A DNA stretch of 64,000 nt from Clostridia bacterium (GCA_017440805.1 JAFSGN010000018.1:1-64000); one strand, 5' to 3'; positions 55,161-64,000 are shown, counted from the first letter of the stretch. The notes: generated from the letters alone by a model not told the origin. Numbers and translations are program-made.

Positions 55161-56336
55161 TTACACAGCCGAGTCGTTGAGGTATATTTCTTTCCGGCTG
55201 AACACATTCAGAAGAGAGTCAATGTTTCCGCAAACCTCTGCCGAGGGGCAATAGGACAGAAGGTTTTTTGTGAAGGTGTCGCTTCCCAGGAAAATACGGG
55301 TTGCAAGGGGAATGTCGCACATAAGGTCGTATTTTCCGCTGTCCCTTGTTGTGACAAGGCACTTTTTGTCACCGTACTCAACATCGAATATTTTGTTGTT
55401 GTGAGCAAGAAAGTCGTTTATCCTGATTGAAAAATGTCCGCTTTGCACGGGATACTGTGCGTTTTCCAGTGCGGATTTTACATCGGTAACCCGCGCCATA
55501 AACCAGGAACTCAATTTGCCCGAGGAGGCGGAATATTCCTTGAGTATGTACCGCAGAGGGCAGTCCCTGGAGATGTTTTTGAAGGTCACTTTGTCAACTC
55601 TGCCTGCAAATCCCTTTATAAAGCCGATAATACCGCAAAGTCCCTCGCAGTCTGTGTATGCCATATCGTAAACCGTCATAATTCTGTTTTCCAGAATAAA
55701 GGTGAAATATCCTTTTGCCTCTCCCTGTGAGTTATACCACAAATATGTATGGAGGTTTGTGTTGTACGGCTCAAGGGTGAGTTTCTTTTCCCACATGGCA
55801 TCGGTTCTGTCAAAGGCACACTGCACCGAAAGGGCATATTTTGTGTAAACCGATTTCAGAACTTCAAAATCTGCCCTGTTGTCAAGGAGTTTTCCCCCTG
55901 TGTTTGAAGGGAGCGGGTCAAAGGCGGAGATGGGAAAAGTAAGTATGTATTTTTCTGCAATCTGCTCATAACCGAACTTTCGGTAATAACTGTACGAAAA
56001 CGGGTAGATAAAACTGAAAATCTCGCCGTTTTTCTGCATTTTCTCGTATACCGTATCAAAAATTGACTTTACACATCCCTGCCGGCGGTACATGGGCAAG
56101 GTTGCCACCATACCTGCCCCTGCGCTTTTAACAAATTTTCCGTAATAGGAGGATTTGAGGGACACCGAATACAACACCGACATAAGTGTTGAGTTGTCGT
56201 CGCAAAAAGCACCGTAACAGTATTCGGGAACAAAAATTTTCTTTTCATCCTGTTCGGTCCATTTAAAAGAATATGCAGAGGAAATAACCTTTGAACTTTT
56301 GGTGTATTCATCTGGTAAGAGGTTTCTGATAATCAT
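55161..56336 (-). CDS. Eis-family GNAT N-acetyltransferase
   Basis: This 391-residue protein has the Eis layout: an N-terminal GNAT domain (MIIRNLLPDEYTKSSKVIS, GAGMVATLPMYRRQGCVKSI near 98 with the acetyl-CoA loop, SYYRKFGYE), a second GNAT-like domain and a C-terminal SCP2-like domain (ending after NDSAV). ATG 56336 follows CCGGAG; an open extension to 56414 lies upstream of the promoter. Eis enzymes acetylate amines such as aminoglycosides or protein lysines; the substrate here is unknown. Own promoter with palindrome upstream. Confidence 0.88.
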   Translation of the reverse strand: MIIRNLLPDEYTKSSKVISSAYSFKWTEQDEKKIFVPEYCYGAFCDDNSTLMSVLYSVSLKSSYYGKFVKSAGAGMVATLPMYRRQGCVKSIFDTVYEKMQKNGEIFSFIYPFSYSYYRKFGYEQIAEKYILTFPISAFDPLPSNTGGKLLDNRADFEVLKSVYTKYALSVQCAFDRTDAMWEKKLTLEPYNTNLHTYLWYNSQGEAKGYFTFILENRIMTVYDMAYTDCEGLCGIIGFIKGFAGRVDKVTFKNISRDCPLRYILKEYSASSGKLSSWFMARVTDVKSALENAQYPVQSGHFSIRINDFLAHNNKIFDVEYGDKKCLVTTRDSGKYDLMCDIPLATRIFLGSDTFTKNLLSYCPSAEVCGNIDSLLNVFSRKEIYLNDSAV

Positions 56337-56364
56337 ATTTTTCTCCGGATAAGTATTTGGTAAT

Positions 56365-56393
56365 ATTTTAATATAAAAAAGCGGTATTGTCAA
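56365..56393 (-). promoter_or_regulatory. promoter for the Eis-family gene
   Basis: TTGACA (56388-56393), 17-base spacer, TAAAAT (56365-56370) on the minus strand. The -35 lies in a perfect inverted repeat. Confidence 0.78.
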
Positions 56394-56412
56394 TATCCCG
56401 CCTGACAATACC
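56383..56412. repeat. 10-bp inverted repeat over the Eis promoter -35
   Basis: GGTATTGTCA (56383-56392), 10-base gap, TGACAATACC (56403-56412): perfect arms. It includes the -35 of the leftward promoter and lies in the divergent gap with the ABC operon, so it may be an operator. Confidence 0.8.
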
Positions 56413-56502
56413 ATATAATATAAATTTTCCTATTGTTAAAAGTGCGTTTATAATTAAGTGCTAAACTGTAGAGTGGATAATTGAAAGGAGGCCGTATCAA
56501 TA

Positions 56503-57480
56503 ATGGTTGAACTCAGTAATGTAACCAAAACGTATGGCACAAAGGCCGCCGTAAAGGATGTGTCCTTCCGCATAAAGAAAGGGGAAATAGTAGGTTTTCT
56601 GGGGCCAAACGGAGCAGGAAAAACCACTACCATGAATATTCTGACCGGATATCTTTCCGCCACAAGCGGTACTGCTAAAATAGACGGTGAGGATATACTT
56701 GAAAGCCCTATTGCAGCAAAAAAGAAAATAGGATTTCTGCCCGAAACTCCCCCGCTTTATCTTGATATGACGGTGAGGGAATATCTGAATTTTGTATACG
56801 AACTCAAAGAATGCACTCTGCCCAGAGAAAAACACCTTGAAGATATATGCAGTGTTGTAGGCATAAAAGATGTGTATAACCGTGTTATAAAAAACTTGTC
56901 AAAGGGCTATAAACAGCGTGTGGGAATTGCTCAGGCACTGGTTGGAAACCCTCCCGTACTCATTTTTGACGAGCCTACGGTGGGACTTGACCCAAAACAG
57001 ATAATCGACATACGCAATCTTATAAAAAGCCTGGGAAAAGAGCATACGGTTATTTTGTCAACCCATATTCTCCCCGAAGTTCAGGCGGTATGCGACCATA
57101 TTATAATCATCAATAAAGGACAGATTGTTGCAGACCAGAGGGCAGAGAATATTGCCGATATAATATCGGGAAGTTCAAAAATTCTGGCAAAAATCTGCGG
57201 ACCTGCCGAGGCGGTACTTCGGACATTGCGGAATATGCCGGAGGTTACTTTTGCGGACTTTGCCCCTCAGACTTTGTCCGACGACAGTGTGGCATACATT
57301 ATTCAGTCCTCTCCCAATGTGGACATAAGAAAACCCCTTTTCCATCTTCTGTGCGAAAAGAACTGGCCTCTTGTGGGACTTGAAAGTGCAGGCGTGGGAC
57401 TTGAGGATATATTTATAAATCTTGTTGACGGTCGTTATCAGTCAAAGAAAGAGGTGAATGCAAATGAAAGCAATATATAA
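56503..57480 (+). CDS. ABC transporter ATP-binding protein (GldA-like)
   Basis: This 325-residue ATPase has Walker A GPNGAGKTTTMNILTG (near 35), the signature LSKGYKQRVGIAQAL (near 134), and Walker B PVLIFDEPTVGLDP (near 154). A C-terminal extension of about 90 residues follows, as in the GldA/NosF type. ATG 56503 follows AAAGGAGG. It overlaps the permease gene. With the next three genes it forms an ABC-2 export set. Confidence 0.94.
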   Translation: MVELSNVTKTYGTKAAVKDVSFRIKKGEIVGFLGPNGAGKTTTMNILTGYLSATSGTAKIDGEDILESPIAAKKKIGFLPETPPLYLDMTVREYLNFVYELKECTLPREKHLEDICSVVGIKDVYNRVIKNLSKGYKQRVGIAQALVGNPPVLIFDEPTVGLDPKQIIDIRNLIKSLGKEHTVILSTHILPEVQAVCDHIIIINKGQIVADQRAENIADIISGSSKILAKICGPAEAVLRTLRNMPEVTFADFAPQTLSDDSVAYIIQSSPNVDIRKPLFHLLCEKNWPLVGLESAGVGLEDIFINLVDGRYQSKKEVNANESNI

Positions 57481-58171
57481 AAGAGAACTTGCGGCATACT
57501 TCACTTCTCCCATAGGATACATTTTTATGGCGGTTTACCTTGCACTTTCGGGTGCGGTGTTTGTGTTTACCACTCTCTATTCCGCCTCAAGCAATACGGG
57601 AATGTATTTCATGTTAATGATTTTTCTCTATATCATTCTGATACCGTTGCTTACAATGAAACTCTTGAGTGAGGAAAGAAAACTCAAAACAGAGCAGATT
57701 CTTCTGACTTCCCCCATAAGCCTTTTTGAAATGGTTTTTGCCAAATTTCTTGCGGCATTTACTCTTTTCTCGGGAACTTTTGTTATAGGCTGTCTCGAAT
57801 TCGGGGTACTTTACCTTTACAGCGATTCCGTGAATACCGCAAGTATGGTTTCAGGGGCACTGGGTGTTCTGTTTCTGGGCGGTGCGTTTATTGCAATCGG
57901 ACTTTTTGTTTCGTCTCTTACCGAAAACCAACTTGTATCCGCCATCCTTTCCATTTTCAGCATTTTTGTAATGCTTGCAATGGGACTGGTGTCACAGAGT
58001 ATAGAGTTTGCCCCCCTGAGAATACTGGTAAAATGGTTATCGGTTTTTGACCGATACAGTGATTTTTCCTACGGATTGTTCAGTCTGGGTGCTATTTTTT
58101 ACTATGTTTCCATTATTGTTGCGTTTCTTTTCCTGACTGTAAGAATTTACGAAAAGAGAAGATGGGAATAA
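57464..58171 (+). CDS. ABC-2 type permease (GldF-like)
   Basis: This 235-residue permease has six membrane helices (for example GYIFMAVYLALSGAVFVFTT, FMLMIFLYIILIPLLTMKLL, GALGVLFLGGAFIAIGLFV). It starts inside the ATPase gene at ATG 57464, 6 bases after GAGGTGA (another ATG at 57458 is also possible). MKLLSEERKLKTEQILLTSP is a typical ABC-2 loop. It is the membrane subunit for the GldA-like ATPase. Confidence 0.92.
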   Translation: MKAIYKRELAAYFTSPIGYIFMAVYLALSGAVFVFTTLYSASSNTGMYFMLMIFLYIILIPLLTMKLLSEERKLKTEQILLTSPISLFEMVFAKFLAAFTLFSGTFVIGCLEFGVLYLYSDSVNTASMVSGALGVLFLGGAFIAIGLFVSSLTENQLVSAILSIFSIFVMLAMGLVSQSIEFAPLRILVKWLSVFDRYSDFSYGLFSLGAIFYYVSIIVAFLFLTVRIYEKRRWE

Positions 58172-58252
58172 CCTTTTTCAAACAGCAGACCAAACGAGAA
58201 AAAATAAACAAAACCGTAAGGTTTGACTTATTGTTTACAAGTGGTGATTGAA

Positions 58253-59728
58253 ATGAAAATAAAACAGTTATTAAATTCCCGTAAATTCAAATACGGAAGT
58301 GTGGCGGTAGTTTTTTCGGCACTGTTCATTCTTGTGGTAATTGTGGCGAATCTTATTTTTACTGCCCTTGACGAAAAATTCAACCTCAAATACGATATGA
58401 CCGACCAGGGCGTTTTTACATTGACAGATGCTACCAGAGATGCCCTTGAAGGAACAGAGGGAGAGGTAATCATAAAGTTTCTTCAGCCCATTGACAAGGT
58501 GGGCTCTGACGACCTGGGAAAATATATCAAAGAATGTGCCGAAAGTTATGCAAGGGAATTTGACAATGTCCGCATAGAGTACATTGATATGGGGCGTTAC
58601 CCGGCACAGATAAACAAATACCGTGAAAGCGGAGCAATTCTGTCAACATCGGTAATTGTTGAAAGTTCGCTCAGATACAAGGTCATTCCCATTGAAAACT
58701 TTTTTGTGGCAAGTCAGAACATGATAGTAGGATTTAACGGTGAAATGCGGTTTACATCTGCCATACTTCAGGTGACAAATCCTGTTCAGCCGGTGGTTAC
58801 CTTTACAAAGAACCACGGTGAAACCGTTGCTCCCACAATGGTGGAGGTGTTCACCAATGCGGGATATATAGTAGAGCAAAAGGATATTTCCAGAGAGCCT
58901 CTGAATCCCGAAACAAAAATTATAGTCATAAGCAATCCTACCACCGACTTTTTCGGTCTTAACGCCGCAAAAGAGGGAAATGTATCGGAAATAGAGATTT
59001 TAAACGAGTTCATGAACAATTTCGGTCATGTAATGGTGTTTATGTCCCCCGACAATATTTCTTCTCTTACCGAACTTGACGAATTTCTTGCCTTATACGG
59101 CATAAAAGTAAACAGAGGCAGTAAAATCAAAGATATGGGTGCTGCGGTAAGCAGTGACGGATATGCGGCTGTTTCGGAATATACAGGTCAGATGTTCGGA
59201 AAATCGTTGCATAAAGACATAAAGGGCAGAACGGTTATGTATAACGCCGCCCCCATTGATATTCTGTTTACCGACAGGGAAACCGACGAGGAAACAGGTG
59301 CTTTTGTGTATAAGTATGACAATATCTATGTCGACCCTGTACTTGCCACAACAGGTCAGGCGGTTTCGGCAGACCAGAACGGAAATGAAATAAAAGGGCC
59401 TTTTTACACAATGGCAATATCGTCAAAATTCCGTTATGAAGACAATATAAAGAAATATTCTCATCTCCTGGTTGCCTCTACCGACTATTTTTCCAATTTT
59501 ATCGGCTCCAACAGTTACGGAAATGAGAAATTGCTTTATAATGCAATGAATATCATGGGACAGGAAAAAACACCTGACGGTATTGAGTATAAACTTTTTG
59601 ACAATACAACTCTTGAAAAAATAAGTCAGAGTGCCGTTAGCGCATGGTCGTGGGTACTTATCTGCATAATTCCCCTTCTGGTGTCTTTTGCGGGTGTTGC
59701 GGTATGGCTTGTACGGAGGCACAGATAA
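58253..59728 (+). CDS. GldG-like ABC transport auxiliary protein
   Basis: This 491-residue protein has N- and C-terminal membrane helices (VVFSALFILVVIVANLIF, WSWVLICIIPLLVSFAGV) with a large outside domain between, of the ABC_transp_aux (GldG) type (FTLTDATRDALEGTEGEVII, VVTFTKNHGETVAPTMVEVF). ATG 58253 follows TGGTGATT; an extension to 58223 lacks a site. Family members work with GldA/GldF-like pairs. In Firmicutes the substrate is unknown. Confidence 0.9.
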   Translation: MKIKQLLNSRKFKYGSVAVVFSALFILVVIVANLIFTALDEKFNLKYDMTDQGVFTLTDATRDALEGTEGEVIIKFLQPIDKVGSDDLGKYIKECAESYAREFDNVRIEYIDMGRYPAQINKYRESGAILSTSVIVESSLRYKVIPIENFFVASQNMIVGFNGEMRFTSAILQVTNPVQPVVTFTKNHGETVAPTMVEVFTNAGYIVEQKDISREPLNPETKIIVISNPTTDFFGLNAAKEGNVSEIEILNEFMNNFGHVMVFMSPDNISSLTELDEFLALYGIKVNRGSKIKDMGAAVSSDGYAAVSEYTGQMFGKSLHKDIKGRTVMYNAAPIDILFTDRETDEETGAFVYKYDNIYVDPVLATTGQAVSADQNGNEIKGPFYTMAISSKFRYEDNIKKYSHLLVASTDYFSNFIGSNSYGNEKLLYNAMNIMGQEKTPDGIEYKLFDNTTLEKISQSAVSAWSWVLICIIPLLVSFAGVAVWLVRRHR

Positions 59729-61165
59729 ATGAAAAAGAAACTTTTACCTGTTGTAATACTTCTGGCGGTTGCCGTTGTTCTTATTCCCTTATATATGATT
59801 TTTCTTGCCCCCGGAGAAACCAACGGACAAAATGTCAACTATGAGGGGCAAAAGGGAACTCACGGCGAAAAACTCACCTCCAACGGCAGACCGTATATAA
59901 TAGACATTGACCAGTCCGGTATAAACTCGCTCAAGGTTACAAATCAGAACGGCAGTTTTGAATTTTACAGAGGGTCCGACGGGGAAATGTATCTGCGGGG
60001 TGCGGAAAAGTATCTGTATGATATGAATAAGCAAAAACAACTTTTCATCAATGCCGCAACCCAACTTATTGCAATAGAGAAGTACGAGGAATACGACAGT
60101 CTTGAAACATACGGACTGACTGCCGACACCTGTCTTGCAACGGCGGAGATAACCGCGCAGGACGGCGGATATTATAAAATTATTTTTGGCGACAAACTGG
60201 CGACAAACGGTGCGTATTACGCAATGCTTGAAGGCAGAGAGGCAGTGTATGCACTTGACACAATGCTGGAGAGCACTCTGTTTTGCACGGCGGGTGATTT
60301 TATTATGCCTCTTTTGGCTCCTACCGTTGAGAACGGGGATTATTCTCTTATTTCTGCTTTGTCAATCAAGAAAAACGGAGAGCCTTTTGTGGAGGTTGTG
60401 AAAATGACCCCCGAGGAAGAGGAGGAAAGTCTGATTTTCGGTCAGTATAAAATGACTTATCCCGCAGATTTTTCACCTTCAGCCGATAACCTTTCGGGTG
60501 TGCTTTACGCTGTTGCGGAGTTCTCGGCGGACCGCATTGCAGATTATAATATTGACGGTGAGAAACTGGATTTTTACGGCTTTAAAACAGGCACAAAGTA
60601 CGAAATAACCTATACCTGTAAAGATGTTGACTATTCTCTCTATTTCAGCGGTAAAACACCACGGAATACCTATTATGTCTACTCTCCCGCCTATGACCTT
60701 ATAGGCGAGATTTCCGCCGACAGAGTTGATTTTCTCGAGTGGGATATCATAAGATATGTCGAGCGTAATATATTCATGGTGAATATTGACAGTATAGCGT
60801 CGGTAGAGATTACCCATTCGGGAACCACAGACACTTTTACTCTGACCTCGGAGGGAGACAGCCTGGAGGTAAAACATAATAAAAGGATTACAGACACCAC
60901 AAACTTCCGTTATTTCTATAAATCACTTCTGTCTATCTGCATTGACGGTTACGATACAATGCCGGAGGGGGCGGAAAGTGACATTACACTTACAATTACA
61001 AGCCGCAGCGGAAAAGTGCTTGAATACAAATTCTACTACACAAGCAGTCTCAGGGCATTTTTCACCCTTAACGGAAAAGGTGAATTCTATGTGAACAGGG
61101 ATTACCTCAGAACAGTAATTTCAAATCTTACAAAACTCAAAAACGGAGAAAAAATAGAAGAATAA
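59729..61165 (+). CDS. DUF4340-domain protein
   Basis: This 478-residue protein has an N-terminal membrane helix (LLPVVILLAVAVVLIPLYMI) and an outside region with DUF4340-like repeats (LKVTNQNGSFEFYRGSDGEM, YGLTADTCLATAEITAQDGG). It directly abuts the GldG-like stop; this four-gene set (ATPase, permease, GldG, DUF4340) recurs in Firmicutes. A hairpin with a short T-run ends the operon. Confidence 0.88.
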   Translation: MKKKLLPVVILLAVAVVLIPLYMIFLAPGETNGQNVNYEGQKGTHGEKLTSNGRPYIIDIDQSGINSLKVTNQNGSFEFYRGSDGEMYLRGAEKYLYDMNKQKQLFINAATQLIAIEKYEEYDSLETYGLTADTCLATAEITAQDGGYYKIIFGDKLATNGAYYAMLEGREAVYALDTMLESTLFCTAGDFIMPLLAPTVENGDYSLISALSIKKNGEPFVEVVKMTPEEEEESLIFGQYKMTYPADFSPSADNLSGVLYAVAEFSADRIADYNIDGEKLDFYGFKTGTKYEITYTCKDVDYSLYFSGKTPRNTYYVYSPAYDLIGEISADRVDFLEWDIIRYVERNIFMVNIDSIASVEITHSGTTDTFTLTSEGDSLEVKHNKRITDTTNFRYFYKSLLSICIDGYDTMPEGAESDITLTITSRSGKVLEYKFYYTSSLRAFFTLNGKGEFYVNRDYLRTVISNLTKLKNGEKIEE

Positions 61166-61167
61166 AA

Positions 61168-61192
61168 CCGACTTTTCAGAAGTCGGCTTTAT
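61168..61192 (+). terminator. terminator after the DUF4340 gene
   Basis: CCGACTT-TTCAG-AAGTCGG (61168-61186) followed by CTTTATT. Modest strength; the convergent ATPase gene ends at 61201. Confidence 0.7.
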
Positions 61193-61200
61193 TGGGCAGG

Positions 61201-62283
61201 TTATTTTGCAGAGCAGAATATTTCGGATATAAGATTTTGTGCTGCAATATCATTTGCGGAATAATCGGTACTGCCCGAATATATTTTCTCAAGTGCACTG
61301 TGGCAGTCATAGGCATTTTTAAGACTTTGCACCGCACCGTCGGTCAGTCCCGAAAAGCACTTTTTCATAAATCTTATTTTCTGTATCGATTCCCTGATAC
61401 TGTTTTTGTCCTCAAACCGTGCCATATTGAATATGCGGAACGGTGTGCGGGATGTGTCTTTGGGGTCACACACAGTAAAGGACATTGATATTTCGGGAAG
61501 ATATATTTCGGTTATTGTCTTAAAGTCCAGGGGGGAGAGAGACACTGTTACGGGTTGTGACTTTCTGACAGCCTCCTGTACCATTGCTTCCATAAAGATT
61601 CGCGATGTACCGTATTTGTCGGTTACAATGCAGTTTTTCTCTGCATTCTTTATGAAAGCCCGGCTTTCATAAAGACCGTCTTTGCAATAAACACGGGTAA
61701 GACGGCGTTTTGTTATACAGCCGTGTCCTGCGGGAATGGTTGCTTTTGAAAACCGTCGGATTGCAGACATCATTTTACCGTGGTTGAAGTGTTCCGAGGA
61801 TAATTCGCATATTCCCTTGTCCATTTCGTAAGCGGCACGGAGAAAAGAGTATGCCCTGGAGAAACCGGCACTGCTTTTTTTGCAAAGGTCTATAATTGTG
61901 TCACGGTGGTCTTTTATGCTTTTTTCGTCAAGCCCGGTGCTTGTGTCTATAACCACCTCTGCCGCACCGGGATACAGCGGGTCGGTGATATGTGGAGAGG
62001 TTCCGTCAACTATGTATATTTTTTTGTCGGGGATTATTATTCCGTCGTATGAAGACGGGTCAGAAGAACAGGCAAAAAGTTCACAGGGCAGATTTTCCGA
62101 ACAGCATATTTGTGCGACTTTGCTTATCAGGGATGACTTCCCGCTTCCGCAGGAGCCTTTGAGAATATATGCTCTGTTGTACTGCTCGGGTCTGAATATT
62201 TCTGAAAAAAGACTTTTAAACCCGAACGCCGTGGCGGCACACGCAAAAACGGGATTTTGATTTTCAGGAGAAATTATATTCAT
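61201..62283 (-). CDS. P-loop ATPase of the PRK06851 type
   Basis: This 360-residue ATPase has Walker [16 protein letters not shown] (near 43) and the family stretch IVDGTSPHITDPLYPGAAEV (near 92). A second part (TIPAGHGCITKRRLTRVYC) resembles the second half of this two-domain family. ATG 62283 follows GGGAG; an in-frame ATG 62298 lies upstream. The family is common in Firmicutes but of unknown function. It converges on the DUF4340 operon. Confidence 0.8.
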   Translation of the reverse strand: MNIISPENQNPVFACAATAFGFKSLFSEIFRPEQYNRAYILKGSCGSGKSSLISKVAQICCSENLPCELFACSSDPSSYDGIIIPDKKIYIVDGTSPHITDPLYPGAAEVVIDTSTGLDEKSIKDHRDTIIDLCKKSSAGFSRAYSFLRAAYEMDKGICELSSEHFNHGKMMSAIRRFSKATIPAGHGCITKRRLTRVYCKDGLYESRAFIKNAEKNCIVTDKYGTSRIFMEAMVQEAVRKSQPVTVSLSPLDFKTITEIYLPEISMSFTVCDPKDTSRTPFRIFNMARFEDKNSIRESIQKIRFMKKCFSGLTDGAVQSLKNAYDCHSALEKIYSGSTDYSANDIAAQNLISEIFCSAK

Positions 62284-62376
62284 ATTACCAACTCCCATAA
62301 AAAGTTTTAGTGGTTTTACACTTTGATTATATATTATGCTTTTTTTGAAAAAATGTTATTTGAAAGGAATTAAGGT

Positions 62377-63114
62377 ATGAAAGCGATTATTCTTGCGGCA
62401 GGAAAAGGAAAAAGACTTCTTTCGGAGGAATGCCATATCCCCAAGGGCATGCGTCTTGTCTGTGGAAAACCTCTTTTGGGATATGTAACCGAAGCACTGA
62501 ACTTTATTGAGAAAAAGGACATACATATTGTTGTCGGTTTTGAAAAAGAAAAAATTATAGAGGCATTCAGCAACGGATATAATTTTTCCGTTCAGGAAAA
62601 AATGCTGGGAACGGGACACGCCGTGGAATCGGCATATCCTGCTCTTAAGGACTATGACGGCGACCTTATAGTTATTTGTGGAGATACTCCCCTTATTCAG
62701 CAGTCAACAATACTCAATATGATAGAACAGCACAAAAAGAATAAAAACTCCTGTACTGTTCTTTCCTGTATGGGCGAAAAAGGACTGGCTTTAGGCAGAA
62801 TGATACACGATAAAGACGGAAAACTTACAGGCATTGTGGAGGACAAGGACTGTACTCCCGAACAGAAAGAAATATGCGAATACAACGCGGCAACTTATGT
62901 GTTTGATGCAAAGGCTATGTTCAAAGCACTTGAAAAAGTGGGATATAACAATAAACAGGGCGAAAAATATCTTACAGATGTGCCAATGATTATGATTAGC
63001 GAAGGACTTAATGTAGAATCCTATGCGTCTCAGAACAGTTACGAAATTCTGGGCGTAAACACTCCCGAAGACCTTGCGGAAGCGGAAAGACTTGTTAAGC
63101 AGTTGGGCAAATAA
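62377..63114 (+). CDS. single-domain nucleotidyltransferase like the GlmU N-terminal half
   Basis: This 245-residue protein matches the pyrophosphorylase domain of GlmU. ILAAGKGKRLLSEECHIPKG binds NTP, EKMLGTGHAVESAYPAL matches the sugar-phosphate region, CGDTPLI gives the Mg Asp and YNNKQGEKYLTDV the acceptor region. The left-handed beta-helix acetyltransferase half of GlmU is absent (it would normally add over 200 residues). It may act on UTP and a hexosamine phosphate. AAAGGAATTAAGGT precedes the start. Confidence 0.88.
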   Translation: MKAIILAAGKGKRLLSEECHIPKGMRLVCGKPLLGYVTEALNFIEKKDIHIVVGFEKEKIIEAFSNGYNFSVQEKMLGTGHAVESAYPALKDYDGDLIVICGDTPLIQQSTILNMIEQHKKNKNSCTVLSCMGEKGLALGRMIHDKDGKLTGIVEDKDCTPEQKEICEYNAATYVFDAKAMFKALEKVGYNNKQGEKYLTDVPMIMISEGLNVESYASQNSYEILGVNTPEDLAEAERLVKQLGK

Positions 63115-63147
63115 ATCAGAACAATATCATCATTGGGAGGAATCATC

Positions 63148-64000
63148 ATGTGGTCAAAGACTCAGGACCTGACAAAAGGACCGGTTCTTCCGGGGATAAT
63201 AAAATATACAATCCCCATAATAATTACATCGGTTCTGCAACTTTTATTCAACGCCTGCGACCTTGTTGTAGTTGGAAACTACTGCGGAGAGGTGTCTGTT
63301 GCGGCAGTAGGCGCAACCGGATCTCTTACCAATCTTTTTGTAAATTTTTTTATTGGATTTTCCGTAGGTGCGGGTGTTACGGTTGCACACGGACTGGGCA
63401 GTCAGGACGACGAAGAGGTTCATCAGGCGGTTCATACCTCGGTACTGCTTTCCGTTGTATTCGGTACACTGCTTACGGTTGCGGGATTTCTGTGTTGTGA
63501 AACCTTTTTAAGATGGATGGGCACTCCCGAAAATGTACTTCCTCTTTCAGCGGTGTATATGAAAATATATTTCAGCGGAAGTATTTTTGTTATGCTTTAT
63601 AACTTCGTTGCTTCCATTATCAGAGCGGACGGAGACACGAAAAGCCCTCTCTTTTTCCTTATGATTTCGGGGTGCGTGAATGTTGTTCTGAATGTGATTT
63701 TTGTGACGGTATTCCACATGGATGTGGCGGGTGTTGCCCTTGCTACACTCATATCTCAGGTTTTGTCGGCGGTGCTGGTTGTAATAGCCCTTATCAAACG
63801 AAAAGACAGTTGCAGACTGTATATTTCAAATTTGAAAATATATAAGGAACAGTTATTTGAAATTATCAGGGTAGGTCTTCCTGCTGGAATACAGAGTACC
63901 GTTTTTGCAATGTCAAATGTTATTATTCAGTCATCCGTAAATTCATTCGGAGATATGTTCATGTCAGGTGCGGCAGCCGCAGGAAGTATAGACGGTTTTG
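63148..64000 (+). CDS. MATE-family efflux transporter, cut by the window end
   Basis: At least 284 residues are present; the stop lies past base 64000. The frame from ATG 63148 (after GGGAGGA) begins LTKGPVLPGIIKYTIPIIIT, the typical MATE N-terminus, and shows NACDLVVVGNYCG, GFSVGAGVTVAHGLG, ASIIRADGDTKSPLFFLMIS and VGLPAGIQSTVFAMSNVIIQ. These are the helices of the first half and the linker to the second. Probably a sodium- or proton-driven drug or metabolite exporter. Confidence 0.93.
   Translation, partial: MWSKTQDLTKGPVLPGIIKYTIPIIITSVLQLLFNACDLVVVGNYCGEVSVAAVGATGSLTNLFVNFFIGFSVGAGVTVAHGLGSQDDEEVHQAVHTSVLLSVVFGTLLTVAGFLCCETFLRWMGTPENVLPLSAVYMKIYFSGSIFVMLYNFVASIIRADGDTKSPLFFLMISGCVNVVLNVIFVTVFHMDVAGVALATLISQVLSAVLVVIALIKRKDSCRLYISNLKIYKEQLFEIIRVGLPAGIQSTVFAMSNVIIQSSVNSFGDMFMSGAAAAGSIDGF

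Noticed and set aside
55150-55165. TGTAAA-CATT-TTTACA palindrome near the glnA promoter as a GlnR or CcpA site
   Set aside because: Spacing is one base off the GlnR consensus, it lacks the central CG of cre, and it overlaps the 3' end of the Eis gene, 50 bp upstream of the glnA -35.

Overview
The window looks like a chromosomal segment around the replication origin of a low-to-mid G+C, strictly anaerobic Clostridia-type Firmicute, plausibly a gut Oscillospirales-like lineage (inference from gene content; no species is claimed). The signs are Gram-positive Shine-Dalgarno sequences, frequent TTG and GTG starts, cdaA-cdaR, remB next to recF-gyrB, a cmk-plsC-ispH-rpsA cluster, pyruvate formate-lyase, a Rnf-like cluster and EutH. 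No tRNA, CRISPR array, insertion sequence or prophage was seen.

Layout. Bases 1-410 hold the 5' end of a 16S rRNA gene (minus strand) with its leader and two near-consensus tandem promoters. Bases 600-8506 form a plus-strand run: pgeF, an SbcD-like and an SbcC-like pair, recG, dusB and an ECF sigma factor, followed by a putative anti-sigma factor (8636-9535). A small HTH gene (9750-10145) follows, with a consensus promoter flanked by operator-like palindromes. Bases 10152-13835 are minus strand: cdaR, cdaA, a cysteine desulfurase and a DUF3343 protein. Bases 14042-24514 are the origin region: dnaA, oriC with DnaA boxes and a DnaA-trio/AT-rich unwinding element, dnaN, recF, remB, gyrB, a fruK-like kinase, four tandem 121-bp repeats and gyrA. 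Two parS sites flank a phosphopantetheinyl transferase gene at 24.5-25.2 kb.

Bases 25247-41122 are almost all plus strand, codirectional with replication: an unknown protein, cmk, plsC, ispH, rpsA, a membrane protein, lysA, an orphan eutH, uvrB-uvrA, a HAD phosphatase, and a three-gene Rnf-like cluster (rnfC-, rnfD- and rnfB-like). That cluster lacks rnfG, rnfE and rnfA, and each subunit has lost a cofactor motif; it is the best candidate here for an undescribed system. Bases 41214-45994 are minus strand (membrane protein, RNase Z, uronate isomerase, membrane protein, AlgX/AlgJ-like lipoprotein). Bases 46150-49569 are plus strand (two exported proteins, alr, tadA). Bases 49615-52541 hold pflA-pflB, whose leader carries a well-formed ZTP (pfl-motif) riboswitch overlapping an intrinsic terminator. 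Next come an ECF-transporter S component, glnA and an Eis-like acetyltransferase (minus strand), a Gld-like ABC export operon with a DUF4340 protein (plus), a PRK06851-type ATPase (minus), a GlmU-N-like nucleotidyltransferase, and a MATE transporter cut by the window end.

Working together: the origin region collects initiator, clamp, RecF, gyrase and partition sites. ZTP control of pflBA would tie formate (one-carbon) supply to purine and folate status. The CdaA-CdaR pair makes and regulates c-di-AMP.
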